A stretch of DNA of 64,000 bases, from assembly GCA_963457665.1 (NCBI GenBank), contig OY735224.1, positions 40,166,329 to 40,230,328 on the forward strand, written 5' to 3'. Source of the DNA: Thysanoteuthis rhombus. Taxonomy: Eukaryota; Mollusca; Cephalopoda; Oegopsida; Thysanoteuthidae. The notes beneath the pieces were generated by a model. That model had not been told where the DNA came from, did no database searches, and saw only the letters and a list, made by a program, of their open reading frames with translations. Both the position numbers and the translations under genes were made by a program. Numbering within the stretch: position 1 is the stretch's first letter; each line of letters starts with the position of its first letter. Positions 1-11,110 of the stretch are shown here, piece after piece.

Positions 1-16
1 TTGTAAGTGGCCATGT

Positions 17-80
17 TTGGTGTTTGGGGGCAATTTTTGGTGTTTAGGGGCAATTTTTGGTGTTTGGAGGCAATTTTTGG
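17..80. repeat. Short tandem repeat, 20-bp unit, about 3 copies
   Basis: The unit ttggtgtttgggggcaattt recurs at 20-base spacing with one or two changes per copy. It may continue leftwards out of the window. Confidence 0.7.
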
Positions 81-164
81 CTTTCATGTGGACTTTGGAT
101 AATCTATTAAGACATCATCAGCAGCTGGTAAAAAGAACAGATTGGAATAGATATTATACTTTTT

Positions 165-290
165 AATGGCATCACACCTTTTAATGACATCACACCACTT
201 CCTTTCTTCCTATTTTTGCTGTTCAACATAACTGGGACAAATGGCAGACCAACAGACTGACTGACTGATACATCTAAACGATAGCTTTGA
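165..290 (+). repeat. Interspersed repeat fragment, matches 24845-24960
   Basis: The blocks ccttttaatgacatcacacc and cttcctttcttcctattt are followed by tgttyaayrtaactg in both places. Unclassified. Confidence 0.6.
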
Positions 291-429
291 TAACATAGAT
301 TTCAAGAAGAATATAGAATTTATCTGGTTTTACCAGCTATGCCAAATGGATGGGAAATGTAGCAACTAACAAAATAACTTGAAAACAAATTCAGAATTAC
401 ATAAAGAATAATAGAAAAAAAAATGGCAA

Positions 430-672
430 GAGCAGACCAGAGTAAAAGACATCAGAGAAATAATCAAGAGATCAAAAAAGGAGATGGGCTGGACACATAG
501 TAAGAAAGGATATCAGATGGTGCAAAAAGTTAACAGATTGGTGCCCAGGGGATATGAAATGCAGTAAGAGAAGACATGGCAGAGGTAAGCACAGTCACGG
601 TCAATATGGAAAAGTTTTGGACCTGCAGTTGACTGTCAATGACTACTACTGCTGCTGCTGCTGATGATGATC
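430..672 (+). mobile_element. LINE 3' end, decayed
   Basis: Translation across a broken reading frame gives RRWAGHIVRKDIRWCKKLTD and then WCPGDMKCSKRRHGRG. This is the C-terminal pattern of RTE/Jockey-type reverse transcriptases (W-AGH-R, D-RW, W-P). It is followed by a TGC/TGA microsatellite tail at about 648-671, typical of such 3' ends. It is 5' truncated. Confidence 0.7.
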
Positions 673-679
673 TATAATA

Positions 680-1230
680 TATGACCAAAATCTACCAAAA
701 TATAATAATTGTAATTTGAACGTTCAAGCTTGATTTCTGAATAATTCAACATACCCAGAAACTAAAAAAACAGCAATGTATTTACTTTAGACTGGAGACA
801 GTAGACTCAAGACAACCTGGCAACTAACCATGTACAGGTTGGGTTTGAAATAACTTCCTTTTAGAATGAATAGCCTTTATGAAGCCCTGACCTTACATCC
901 TGTGACTTGTTCCTATAAGGTTGAGCGAAGGAGGAGATGTACCACAGCAACCCTCCAACATTGGATCAACTAGAGGAGTGCATTTGATATGTTATGACCA
1001 GACTTCCTGCAAAGGTCTATCGAGGCCATACCAGGAATTGGTGGACAATGCTGGTACTTGTATTGAATTTCAAGATAGCAGTCAAATTTTACCATGGTAT
1101 GGTCCCAAGAAGAGCTAGTTTGACAACGATCGACCTGTGAATGATAAAGTTATAACCAATGTCCAATAGGGAGTTTCACCCACACCGTATATCTTATCTT
1201 GAACTAGCGCAAGGTCAAAATCTATTTTCT
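680..1230. other. No recognisable feature
   Basis: Unique-looking AT-rich sequence. The small open frame at 921-1118 has no motif or splice context that I recognise. Confidence 0.5.
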
Positions 1231-1299
1231 CATAGACCATTGGTTCTCAAACTCCTGGTTGCAGGATGGTTTTGGAAAATGAAAATTTATTTGTAAAAA

Positions 1300-1341
1300 A
1301 CGTTAAAAAAATGAAAAAACATTTTTTTAAATTTTTAACGT
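1300..1341. repeat. AT-rich hairpin
   Basis: acgttaaaaa at the left and tttttaacgt at the right form an imperfect palindrome of about 42 bases. Confidence 0.6.
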
Positions 1342-1398
1342 AAAAAATCATGCAAATATATTTATACTAGAATTTCAGAATATAAATATTGAGACTTC

Positions 1399-1435
1399 GG
1401 GGTTAGGGTTAGGGCTAACTCTAACCCTAACCCTG
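1399..1435. repeat. Inverted interstitial telomere-type repeats
   Basis: Two TTAGGG-type units (ggggttagggttagggc) are followed within a few bases by two CCCTAA-type units (ctaaccctaaccct), making a head-to-head palindrome. Confidence 0.75.
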
Positions 1436-1752
1436 AGACAGGAAAATAGTTGCAAATAATAAAGCATCAACAAATGTATGAAAACTCTTGGCTTATTCAT
1501 GTCTGTTCACATCCAAAACTTGTATTTGATTATTAGATTAAAGTAAAATCTATAGGATAAAACTAAATGAAGAAATGCTGAAATTATGTCCCTGCCTTGT
1601 CAGTCGCCAGGCCCCCAAAATCCTATGCTGATTGTCATGTCCTAAAAAGTTCAGGGCAATACTGACATGAACAGACAAATATATTAATTGTCATTTAGAC
1701 CCCATACAGGGCCAGTTTGTAGTTTGATTTGGTTCAAGCTGTGCAACTATCA

Positions 1753-2126
1753 AATCATTGTAGCCTCAAAAATGGGTCGACCAACCAAGTGGGCTATAGA
1801 TTCTTCTCTCTTTTAGTGACTCTGTCTCTTTGGATGTCTAAGTGTGTGTATGTGTGTGTCTCCAGGCACTCTCTGGTCACATTTTGGGGGATACAACCAT
1901 GAAAGTTTGCATGAATACACTGCTAGACACCATCCAAAATATTTTTTTGTTTATTCAAAAAAGTGCTTTTTGGGGTCTTAATGGTAATTTTTGGACCAGC
2001 AATGCCCAAACCTTGTGCTGGTATTTTTTCAAATAATTTTAGATAAAACATCTATTTTTTAAGATAGATTTCAATAATTTTTTAATGGATAAATCATTCT
2101 GGTACATGCATGAGCTATGGTGATTC
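1753..2126 (+). mobile_element. Family B MITE-like element
   Basis: The left end is aaatcattgtagcc and the right end gctatggtgattca, which are inverted repeats of each other. The interior has the family landmarks aagtgggctayagattctt, a TGTGTG-rich block, ctggtcacatttt, and gtgctttttggggtct. Confidence 0.75.
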
Positions 2127-2159
2127 ACTGATGCAAGGTATGGATATTTAGTTCTAAAT

Positions 2160-2460
2160 CAGTGGTTCTTGACCTTTATACCATAGTGCTCCCCTTGCCC
2201 CAATGTCCCCCTTTAGTAGATGGATCTTGCCTTTGATCAATTCTGGTGTGCCTTTTAGCAATTTGATCCAAATATATTTGGACATTATTGTACAACATTG
2301 ACACTTTTTATGTGTTTGTGCCCATTTTTGACTCATTTTTAGCATGTTTGGTTCTATGCTTGAAAAATTGGGTACATTTTTACAATTTCCTATGTAAAAT
2401 TTCCTATGAAATCTATATTTTATATAATAGTCCAGCAAAATATTAAAGTATATTTCACTC
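2160..2460. mobile_element. Possible hAT-type MITE fragment
   Basis: It begins cagtggttcttgacc, similar to the CAGTGGTTCTCAA ends of Charlie-like hAT elements. No matching right end was found, so this is tentative. Confidence 0.3.
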
Positions 2461-2562
2461 AACTTTCAGCAAGTGCCATATTAAAAACAGTTATTAAAGA
2501 TGAAAGAAACACTACATTCCAAGGAAAACATAAATGAAAATGAAGCTATTTTTTTAGTATTG

Positions 2563-2705
2563 AATCACTGTAGCCCCACAAATAACCCACCCGACGAACC
2601 AGCCAAGTGGGCTACAGATTCTTCTTCCTTTGAGTGTCTGTGTCTATGTGTGTGGATGTGAGTTCCTGGGTACATCCAGTCACATTTTCAGAAAACAACC
2701 AATGT
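2563..2705 (+). mobile_element. Family B element, 3' truncated
   Basis: It starts with tgaatcactgtagcc, the cleanest left terminus in the window. It is recognisable only as far as the gtcacatttt block. Confidence 0.75.
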
Positions 2706-2709
2706 TACC

Positions 2710-3510
2710 ACAGCTGGGTTTTCCCACCCAGATATGGGGTTTTCCAATAGCCACGCCCTGTTTGTGGGTTTTCATTTCTATAATCCCATGAAATCTGTGT
2801 TTTTATCTCTGTCTGGGCACATCTACCTTGAAAAATAATGAAATCATATTAATAAACTTTCTTGACAGTTGCGTTGAGGAGAGAGTTTGTTAATCCGGAG
2901 ATTTTTAAAATGGGTGTATTATGTTAAGGATTAGGGATTAAAATAAGTTTTTAATTCATTAACTACTGAGTGCTGAGGGGGGGAGCATAAACTTTTTAAT
3001 CGGCCATGTATACCAGATTTAAGTGATTCTTCGATGTAAATTCAAATTTTTTTCAGAGTTTTTACTGGCGGATTTTTTTTTTAATTCATCAACAGAAAAA
3101 AATGAAAATTAATTAATTCATATCAAGGGAGGAGAATTCATAAAAGAAATAGATTTACAACAATGGGGAGAGAATTCATAAGCTTATTTTTGACATTAGT
3201 AGTACCACGTTTCTTTGATGTAAGCGTACCAAATGTTTGAAGAAGCACTACATATATTGCAATGTAAGTTTTAAATTAATGATTAGTTAACCTTTTATCG
3301 CACTATACAGACTTAAATTATCTACTTGGTGGGTCTTCTATAATCTAGGTTATTTTTAGTTTATCTGAGTTTTTTAGTGTCAGTTGAGTAGCAACAATGA
3401 CTACAGCCTTAAAAGTTGACATGGGTACATCACTGGGCACCATTTAAAAATGTTTTTGGTGGCCTTTGTGGGTATTCTAACAAAAGTTCAATACTAACCA
3501 TCAAGTTAGA
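2710..3510. other. No recognisable feature
   Basis: AT-rich sequence between two family B copies with no coding signal or repeat that I can place. Confidence 0.5.
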
Positions 3511-3514
3511 AATC

Positions 3515-3936
3515 GAATCACTGTAGCCACACAAATGACTTGCCCAACCAACCAGCCAATTCTTCTCTCTTTGCTCATCTGTATGTGTGTGTGTCTCGGA
3601 GCTCCTGGTCACAGTTTTAGGGATACAACCTTAAAAATGTGCAAGAGTACACCACTAGGCACCATCTAAATTTTGTTTTTTGGCTTTTTGACTTTTTGGG
3701 GTCTCTATAGTCATTTTGAGCCAAATCTTGTGCTGATATATTCTAGAGCAAAGATGAGAAGACCAATTAATTCATTTCTTGAGTTTTTATTAGAAACCAT
3801 TAACCAAAACTATTACCAAAACTGTCTAAATAGCTTTCTTCAGCTTTTAAGCTGGTTTGGCTGACTGGCTCGGACAGCTTGGCTGGGTAATTTTTAGATA
3901 ATGAGTTCTGCTTCATGCATGAGCTACAATGATTTA
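3515..3936 (+). mobile_element. Family B element, full length
   Basis: The left end gaatcactgtagcc and right end gctacaatgattta pair as inverted repeats. At about 422 bp it is one of the longer copies, with extra sequence ahead of the right end. Confidence 0.75.
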
Positions 3937-3944
3937 TTATACAT

Positions 3945-4930
3945 GATGCAAATATTTGATTCAAGCTTAATTAATATCTTTTAATTTATTAGAATTTAAC
4001 ATGGTTTTCTTCATTTGGCACTTTTGTAGACGATTTGGTACTTTTGGCATAAGCTTTTGGTACATTTGCTAAAAACTCTGAGGCAACCCTGTTTCTGACA
4101 GATACACAGTTAACAGTGGATGACAGAAAGACAACTGGGATTTTTCATTTGTTGATGATAAATCTGTCATTTATGAGTCAAAAACATAGTCTGTACTGAA
4201 TGACAGATTCACTGACCTTTCTAAATCTACATTCCAGTAAATGTTACTAGCCATTACTGATAAACTAAGCGTAGTACCTGCCAAAAATGACAGGATTATT
4301 TATGTTATGTATGAATAAATTAGGAATTGGTGCAACACACTTTTCTGAACCTCATTTCTCTCTATTTGACTTTGTGCAGTACTCTGATGTCTTGGTGCAA
4401 TAAGATTCTTCACTTTTTCCTACGGGGTTTTTTTCCAAGACATTCTACCATTACTGTAAAGAGTACTCATGTTTGTGGATTTATTAGATGTGTCCAACAT
4501 CTCTATAACTCAACTTTGTCTGTCCATAATCAACTGACGTCATTTATTCTTTTTTTAATCAATTTTTATTATAGATATAAAATTACATCATCAGCATTCA
4601 CAAGCATAGGATTATAGATTAAAATTGTTTTTTTTTTTAGGTATAATTTAAAGCTCCCTTGGTCCTCCTTGTCCATAGTTTCCCTTTCAGAGCTTCAGTG
4701 ATCTTCCTTATCTACAGGTTCCCTCTGTGGACTTCCCTTATACTCGGTTTCCCTTTCAGTGACACATGGACACATAATTAGAATCCCGCTCTTTTTATCT
4801 TAATTTAGTCCAGTAAGTGGGCCAACTGCACCTAGGTAGGCCAGATGTCTGGTATTAGACTTGGACAGGCTTTGGAGCACTCTACCCTATATCTGGGCCA
4901 CCTTGAGCCAGCTGTTTATTTGTTTTCCTT
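3945..4930. other. No recognisable feature
   Basis: Contains an open frame at 4327-4617 with no identifiable domain, and T/C-rich direct repetitions of a ggtttccctttcagtg-like block around 4670-4765. Confidence 0.4.
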
Positions 4931-4936
4931 TTTAGG

Positions 4937-5322
4937 ATCTGACCAAAAGATATATGAATAACCTCAGATATACCTGAAACAGTGAGAACTGAAAGCTATC
5001 ATAGGTCTGGTAAGTCACTCAATAGAAACTTTAACATGACCATCAACATTTGGCAGTATTCTATATTGGGGTGATCAATTAAAAAAATTGGTGGAAGGGT
5101 TGATCAATGGATAAGTTACCTCTCTTGCCTTTTGTTGGTGATCACTAAAAAGTCTGAATTTTCAAAAAGCAAACATGAACACAAACACAAACTAAAGGAC
5201 TAATTCAACAAAAACTTATATTGTACTGTTGAACCTCCTCCCAAAAACCTATCTTTGGGTTCTCACTAAAAGATCTACATAAATCATCTCAGATATATTT
5301 AAAACAGTGAGAACTAAAACCT
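4937..5322. repeat. 62-bp direct repeats flanking a family A fragment
   Basis: The sequence at 4937-4997 (containing acctcagatatacctgaaac, then agtgagaactg) recurs at 5259-5322 with about 80 percent identity. The two copies bracket the family A sequence. Confidence 0.65.
4997..5270 (-). mobile_element. Family A element, truncated
   Basis: On the plus strand it shows the family A terminus aggtctggtaagtcactcaa and the internal blocks ggggtgatcaattaaaaaa and cttttgttggtgatcacta. It breaks off after the acctatctttggg block. Confidence 0.75.
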
Positions 5323-5454
5323 ATAACTAATGTTGATGTATATTCATTTTATGCAGTTGCTATGATCAACATTGCCGATGAGCCCGAGCAAGTCATGTTC
5401 TCAACACATCTGAGAGGTTTAGTCTGTCCAAGTCCTCCTTTTCAGTCTTGAATT

Positions 5455-5857
5455 GGTCTGACTGGCTGGCTGGCATGGCTGGCTGGCTAGGCATGTATCA
5501 TAAATACAGGCTACACCAATGGAGCTAGAAGGCTGAAAATTTATAGATTTACCTCATATTATGTCTAGGAAAAAGATTTCATTTTATTTTCAAAAATTCT
5601 CTCCCAAAAAAGGATTTCAGTGTATGTGTGGGGGAGTTCAATTTGCAATGTAAATATTTGATAAATTGGTCCTTTAGTTTGTGTCTGACAGCATTCACAC
5701 TTATTTATTGAAATTTTTTCATGATCGGTGCCCAACGAAACGCTAGTGGAGTAACTCATTCAATGATCACTTTTTTCCAAATTTTTTAAATGATCACCCT
5801 CAGCACGGTATGCTTCCATAAGACATTGGTCGTGTGACAGTTTTTATTGAGTGACTA
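5455..5857 (+). mobile_element. Family A element, 5' truncated
   Basis: It begins in the tctgactggctggctggc block, runs through ccaatggagctagaaggctg, and ends gtttttattgagtgacta. It abuts the Tc1-like transposase remnant. Confidence 0.8.
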
Positions 5858-5859
5858 TT

Positions 5860-6200
5860 TCGATTTGTTATCATGCTGATAAAAACATATGACCAAGTCA
5901 TATGATTTTGGGCATATGGTAGTATAATCTTATCCAATATTTCTAGATAAGTCTTGCCATCTATAATTCCATTAATTTGATTCAACAAACCAACACCATT
6001 TCCAGACACACAACCCCACACCATGACACTCCCTCATCTGTATTTAACTGTTGCTCTAATGCAGAACAGGTGGTACTTTTCGCCTTCCCTTTCACCTTTT
6101 TATAATTTTCCTCTGACCATCAGACCCATGGCCATTGAATTATGATTCATCACTCCAGATAACTTAACACTTCTTTTAGAGGCATTTCTGCCTCTCCATA
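5860..6200 (-). mobile_element. Tc1/mariner-superfamily transposase remnant
   Basis: The minus-strand translation shows VIWSDES then FNGHGSDGQRK, the second-aspartate region of Tc1-type DDE transposases. It continues with MVWGCVSGNGVGLLNQINGI, then IDGKTYLEILDKIILPYAQN, and a degraded FYQHDN matching the FQQDNDPKH block. The N-terminal half and both terminal repeats are missing, and stops and frame changes are present. Confidence 0.85.
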
Positions 6201-6657
6201 AGAAACTCGGTCTGTCTGTCAGTCAGTCGGACGGTAGTTTACCACCAGTCTGACCCAAGAACTCCACCCCTGATTTGTCTTTCTGTCAGGTTAATCTTCT
6301 CTTAGATGGACTGCCTTACATGGCTATAGAGTTCCAACTGCCCTACTATTTACCCATAGCAAGTTGTAGAAATAGATTCATAACTTTCCCAAGTAAATCG
6401 GTTTGAATAGATTGCAAGCAGCCTTGGCTAAAACTCCAACTTGATTCACCAAATCCATTTTCCATGCAGTTACACCACTCGGCACCTCACACATACATAG
6501 AAATATATATGAGTAGCCAAGGATGATAAGTGCCCAACAAACCATTTTCAAAAATACGGATATTTTTGTTATTTTTAGAGCTACAATGCTCAGTTTTCTA
6601 AGCTTGAACACTCTGCAAATGCTGAGTGTTCAAGCTTCAAAATGAAATAAAACTGCT

Positions 6658-6708
6658 GTATGGAGAGAGACAGAGAGAGAGACAGAGAGAGAGACAGAGA
6701 GAGAGATT
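6658..6708. repeat. GA-rich microsatellite (gagagagaca)
   Basis: Interrupted (GA)n with a cagagagagaga periodicity. Confidence 0.9.
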
Positions 6709-6879
6709 ACTTTTGGAATTCATTTTGTGTTTATCAGATATCTTATTTCTGGCTGTTATTAACTGGGAAACATGGAAAAATGGAAAAAGAAAAAAGTATT
6801 AGACAGAAAATATGGAATAAAAGAGTTGGATAAGTAACAAGAAATTGCTCTTAATTCAATTAGAATCTCATGAGATTCA

Positions 6880-7100
6880 TTTGCATCGAGAAACAAGAAC
6901 CATAAGTCCACCATGCGGCCACCATCCGTGGTAGTAGTAACAGGAGGAGGGGGAGGGGGAAAAAAAGGCAAGTAGTCTTTCTTTAATTCAATTGATTCTC
7001 AATCTTGTGAAATATTGTGGTATGAAATATTCTGCAAGTATCATTTTCAATGAAAATCGCTAATGGCCATTTTTCAACAGAAAAATAAATCCTGGTTTAT
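6880..7100 (+). repeat. Interspersed repeat, matches 24430-24610
   Basis: Shared blocks are ccaccatccgtggtagtagt, a G-rich run, ggcaagtagtc, attctgcaagta and gaaaatcgctaatggccattt. A fragment also occurs near 47030. Unclassified. Confidence 0.65.
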
Positions 7101-7532
7101 AAGAATGGAAACACTGTGCAACATGATTTTTGTTCTTGGGTTATTTTTTGTTATTTGCTGATTACTTATGTATAAAAAGTATTGGAAATGGTTATTATTC
7201 CCTTGAAACTTTGTTTTTGTGATCAGGACAGCAATATTCATATGTAATTATTTTTCTTGTTAATGTGACTGAAAATATGCGAATTCACTCATCCAATTGG
7301 AAATAAGTAGAATTCCAATTATCAGTGTCCTGGTTGCAAAATTGATGTTTGAAGGGAATTATAACCATTTTTTTAGACCTAAACAATCAGAAAATAACAT
7401 TTATCATCCAGGAGAAAAAAATCAGCTCAGGGATTATTTGAGACTGGAGCAACATAGCATCTTCCATAAATGAGAATTGAAGTTAAAAAATTTTATGCAC
7501 TTATGTAAATGTGAGAAAAAAACTAATATCTA

Positions 7533-7844
7533 TATCATTATAGCCCCACAAATGACCCACCTGACCAGCCAGCCAACTGGGATACAAATGTGTGTGTGTG
7601 TGTGTGTGGCACTCCTGGTCATATTTTTAGGGCTACAACATTGAACATTTGCATGAGTATACCACTAAGCACCATCTAAATATATTTTTGTTTTTTTAAA
7701 AAGTGCTTTTGGGGGTCTCTAAGGTCATTCTGACCAGCATTGTCCAAATCTTGAGCAGGAATTTTTTAGATAAATTTTGATAAAAGACCTATTATTTTTT
7801 TTTGGATAATTAGTTCTGGTACACATGCAGGCTATGGTGATTCA
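7533..7844 (+). mobile_element. Family B element
   Basis: Left end tatcattatagcccc, right end gctatggtgattca. It contains a (TG)9 run at about 7590-7608 inside the element. Confidence 0.75.
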
Positions 7845-8054
7845 TTTATGCGAGGTAAGGATATTGTATCTATCATTTAATTTCACAGTGGTCAATTTTT
7901 GGTTGAACCACTTTTTTTTTTAAACTTCTGCCCAGTGCCTAAAAATTTTCAACTAGGCCCCAAATAGGTTGTATACGTGTGCAGAATACTCATAGGGGTT
8001 CCCCTATTTTTAAGAGTGTAAGAAATTTCCTAGTTTGATTTTAAATATATCCAG

Positions 8055-8435
8055 TAGATTAGAAAAACCATGAACCAAAATTGTCACCTAAATTGTGAAG
8101 AGATGAAAATTTAAACATTTACTCCTTTTTATATCTAGAAAAAACAGTTATTTTGTTCTTTTTTAAATCTTCACCCAAATAGGTTTTTAGTGTAGGTTTC
8201 AATTTACAAAGTAAGTCTATGCTAAATCGGTCCCTTAGTTTGTATCTAGCAGCATTCATGCTTGTTTTTTGAAAATTTGACCCTTTTTACTGATCACTGC
8301 CCAACAAAAGGCAAGAGAAATAACTTATTGATTGGTAACCCTTTTTTCCAATTTTTAACTGATCGCTCCTTACATGGCATACTTCCAAAAAAAGTAGGTC
8401 ACTTGATGGTTTCTATCAAGTGATTAATCAGACCG
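8055..8435 (+). mobile_element. Family A element
   Basis: Recognised by ctgatcactgcccaacaaaa, ggcaagagaaataacttatt, and an end of gatggtttctatcaagtgat. The start is degraded. Confidence 0.75.
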
Positions 8436-8439
8436 ACTT

Positions 8440-9120
8440 TTAGATTATAATTTGAATTATTTTGAGGAGAATTTAGATTTCGTTAAATTTTTTTGCCTTA
8501 ATTTTGAATGAAAAAAATTAAACCAAATTGACAACCATGGTCCTACCCATCAGTATCATAGAACAGACATTAGACATTCAGTTTCTGTAAGTAATTAATT
8601 GAATGCTTTAATGTATTAGCTCTCCCAAATAGGTAACTCTATTCTAGGCACAGTTTCAGAAAGATACTTCCACTTATTCTCAATTGACAATCTTGTACAA
8701 ACTTTATCTTATATCAAAGAGAAGTGCAATATTGTCTCCACTGTAAAATAATATATTTAAGAACACCACAAGGCCAACTAGAGTTGCATAATGAAAGAGT
8801 GTTTGTTGAGTGTAGTATATCATGGTGTAACTTGATCTGTGTCCCAGCCACAAATATGAGAGATACCAAAAATGGGTATTGTTAGAGGTGGGGTTCAAAG
8901 TACAAACTTAGTTATGCTGTGTCCATGGAATGTTTTCTACCCTTCGCAAAATAAATAGCCTAAGGCAGCATGTGCTTTTTTTTATATCATCGTACAAAGA
9001 ACATTATATATCAAGTCGTTACACATGAAATGTCATGTTTTTACATCGTGGAGAATAATGGTAAAAGTGAGAGATTTACTTATGTTTTTAATTGCATTTT
9101 TTGCAGATTCTATATCAATA
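8440..9120. other. No recognisable feature
   Basis: AT-rich, with no repeat placed and no coding signal. Confidence 0.5.
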
Positions 9121-9123
9121 GTG

Positions 9124-9650
9124 ACAGGTCTGATTAATCACTCAACTTACAATACCAACATATTTTGGCAGCATGCCATGTTGGAAGCAATCAATTAAAA
9201 GAGATCTTTATTATCAACATGAAGCTCAATTCTTAAACTTTGATGAACCAGCATGTTGTAGTAATTTTGCCATTCTGGAGATCAATGTGGAAGTGATTCA
9301 CAAACTTTTGAATGAACTTGTCAACAAATAGCCGGAAATAAGATTTTGATTGTTTAACTCATGAATGACAAGGTTAACTTATACCCAGACATTTTCTCAC
9401 TGAGACTCTTCTTTTTTCCAGCAATTTTATAGTATTATGAACTGATCTACGCCACCAAATTTAGTTTTCTATGATAACCCACACTCACAATGTAACACAC
9501 ATGTTGACTCTAGTCCAACACTCAAATTCCTTTGCTTGTCTCGTGGTTCATTTAAATAGCTTTGAATCCACGACAACACATGTCACACTGGAAAGTTGTG
9601 ATAACTATGTTGATGTTAACGTTGACAGTTTTTATTGATGGTTTCTAATA
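9124..9650 (-). mobile_element. Family A ends with an unrelated interior
   Basis: The terminus ggtctgattaatcactcaac is present at 9127-9147, and the opposite end gttgacagtttttattgatg followed by gtttctaataa is at about 9621-9652. The 360 bases between (9205-9575) do not match other family A copies. It may be a non-autonomous relative or an element carrying an insertion. Confidence 0.5.
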
Positions 9651-9654
9651 AAGT

Positions 9655-10560
9655 CAGAGTTCTCATATAAACTTCAGGTAAAAATAAGCTTGACAAAGAA
9701 TATCTTTTGTGGGTAAGGGTAATAAATATGAAAATCAGTGTTGGATTAACTATGTAGCAAAAGTAGCATTTGCTATGGGCCACAAAATTTCAAGGGCCCC
9801 ACACTAAATACTTGCAAGCTATCAATTCTGATTTAATGATTCTGCCCTTGGTCTATTATTAAGTACAATTTCTACCTTCAATTTTCATAAACAGTCGAGT
9901 GTTTGAGGTCAATTTTGCATGAAGACAAACTCAATAGAATTTAAAACAACAGAAGATTACTTACAACTCTTTGTTCTTTCCTTTACATTGGGCAGTACAT
10001 GAGTATTTGTTCAATATGGGGCCCTTTCACTCCAACAAAGGCCGTGCTACCAGAAGTCCATAAACACTCTCCTGTTTAGGGGAATAACTCAATGCTAAAA
10101 ATTGGATTACCTACTTGACACAATTATCACCTTTAATTACTTTTTTAACACAGCAGTTAATGGGATTGCGGTACTTACATACACAATACATAAATACAAA
10201 GGTATTTGAAACCAAATTCATAGCCCTTACATGATAAAGATAAAAATAAAAAAAAGTAGTACTATTACTGAAATGTCAAACAATTTTGTCATATTATCTT
10301 GCTGTATAGTATGAATTCTTGCCATTTATTTTGGCAATTTGCGAATGTTTTTCGTTTTCAGGTGGGAAGCTCATAAAATCCAGATCTGGGCTTTATAAGT
10401 CAATCTATAAATAGCTATTTGCTTATTTGTTATTGTTGTATATGCATAGTGTTGCTTCCCCCAACAACTGCATGACACTATTTAGAGGAATTAGAAGAAA
10501 ATTGTTGATTTTGACTATTTCGATGTAAACTGAAAAATGAACAATCTACTTATTTACCAC
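9655..10560. other. No gene seen; possible decayed MITE
   Basis: The block atgggccacaaaatttcaag near 9775 and atggggccctttcactccaa near 10015 have the look of hAT-type ends, but they do not form a clear inverted pair. Confidence 0.3.
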
Positions 10561-10564
10561 TACA

Positions 10565-11110
10565 AACAAAATTGAAAGAGGTGTTTGTATTTACTTGTGT
10601 CTCGCTATTTATCCACACAATATCTCCAGAAGTTCTCAATAAATTTCAATGGAATTTTGTGGAAAAAGAAGTGATTAAATTTTGGGAAATATCCATGAAT
10701 TTTTTAAAAAATCAACCCCATATTGTTGATATATGTCCACATCTCACAATATTTCCAAAAGTTCTCAATAAATTTCATTGAAATGATCTGGAAAAGTATG
10801 GGTGGAATGATTATATTTTTTGGTGGATTCAGGAATGTTTTCAGGGGTTGAGAGATATCTTTCATTTTTTTCATATATCAATATATTCATTAGTGTTTGA
10901 CCATACCATATCTATTAATCAATTCCAATGACATTTCATCTGAGTTTAAGCTATTGGGTGATGAAGAGTTGCTTTAAAAAATGTGGGGGTGGGATCCAGA
11001 AATTTTTTACAGTTATCTCCCATACATTATAGCTATTTTTGAACTGATTTTTATTCAGTTTTCAATGACAATGGCATTTGGAGAAGAATCTAGTCTCTGA
11101 GTGTTTTTAT
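10565..11110 (+). repeat. Family C repeat with internal module duplication
   Basis: The block cacaatatctccagaagttc with tcaataaatttcaatggaa occurs at about 10616. A second version (cacaatatttccaaaagttc) occurs at about 10743. It ends in tgatttttattcagttttca and a gagtgttttta block. Other copies are at 17430, 33130 and, inverted, 36425. Confidence 0.7.

Noticed and set aside
1399-1435. A true chromosome end
   Set aside because: Only two units face each way and ordinary sequence continues on both sides.
5800-6024. Intact transposase gene
   Set aside because: Only part of the Tc1-type catalytic domain remains, with frame breaks and no terminal repeats.
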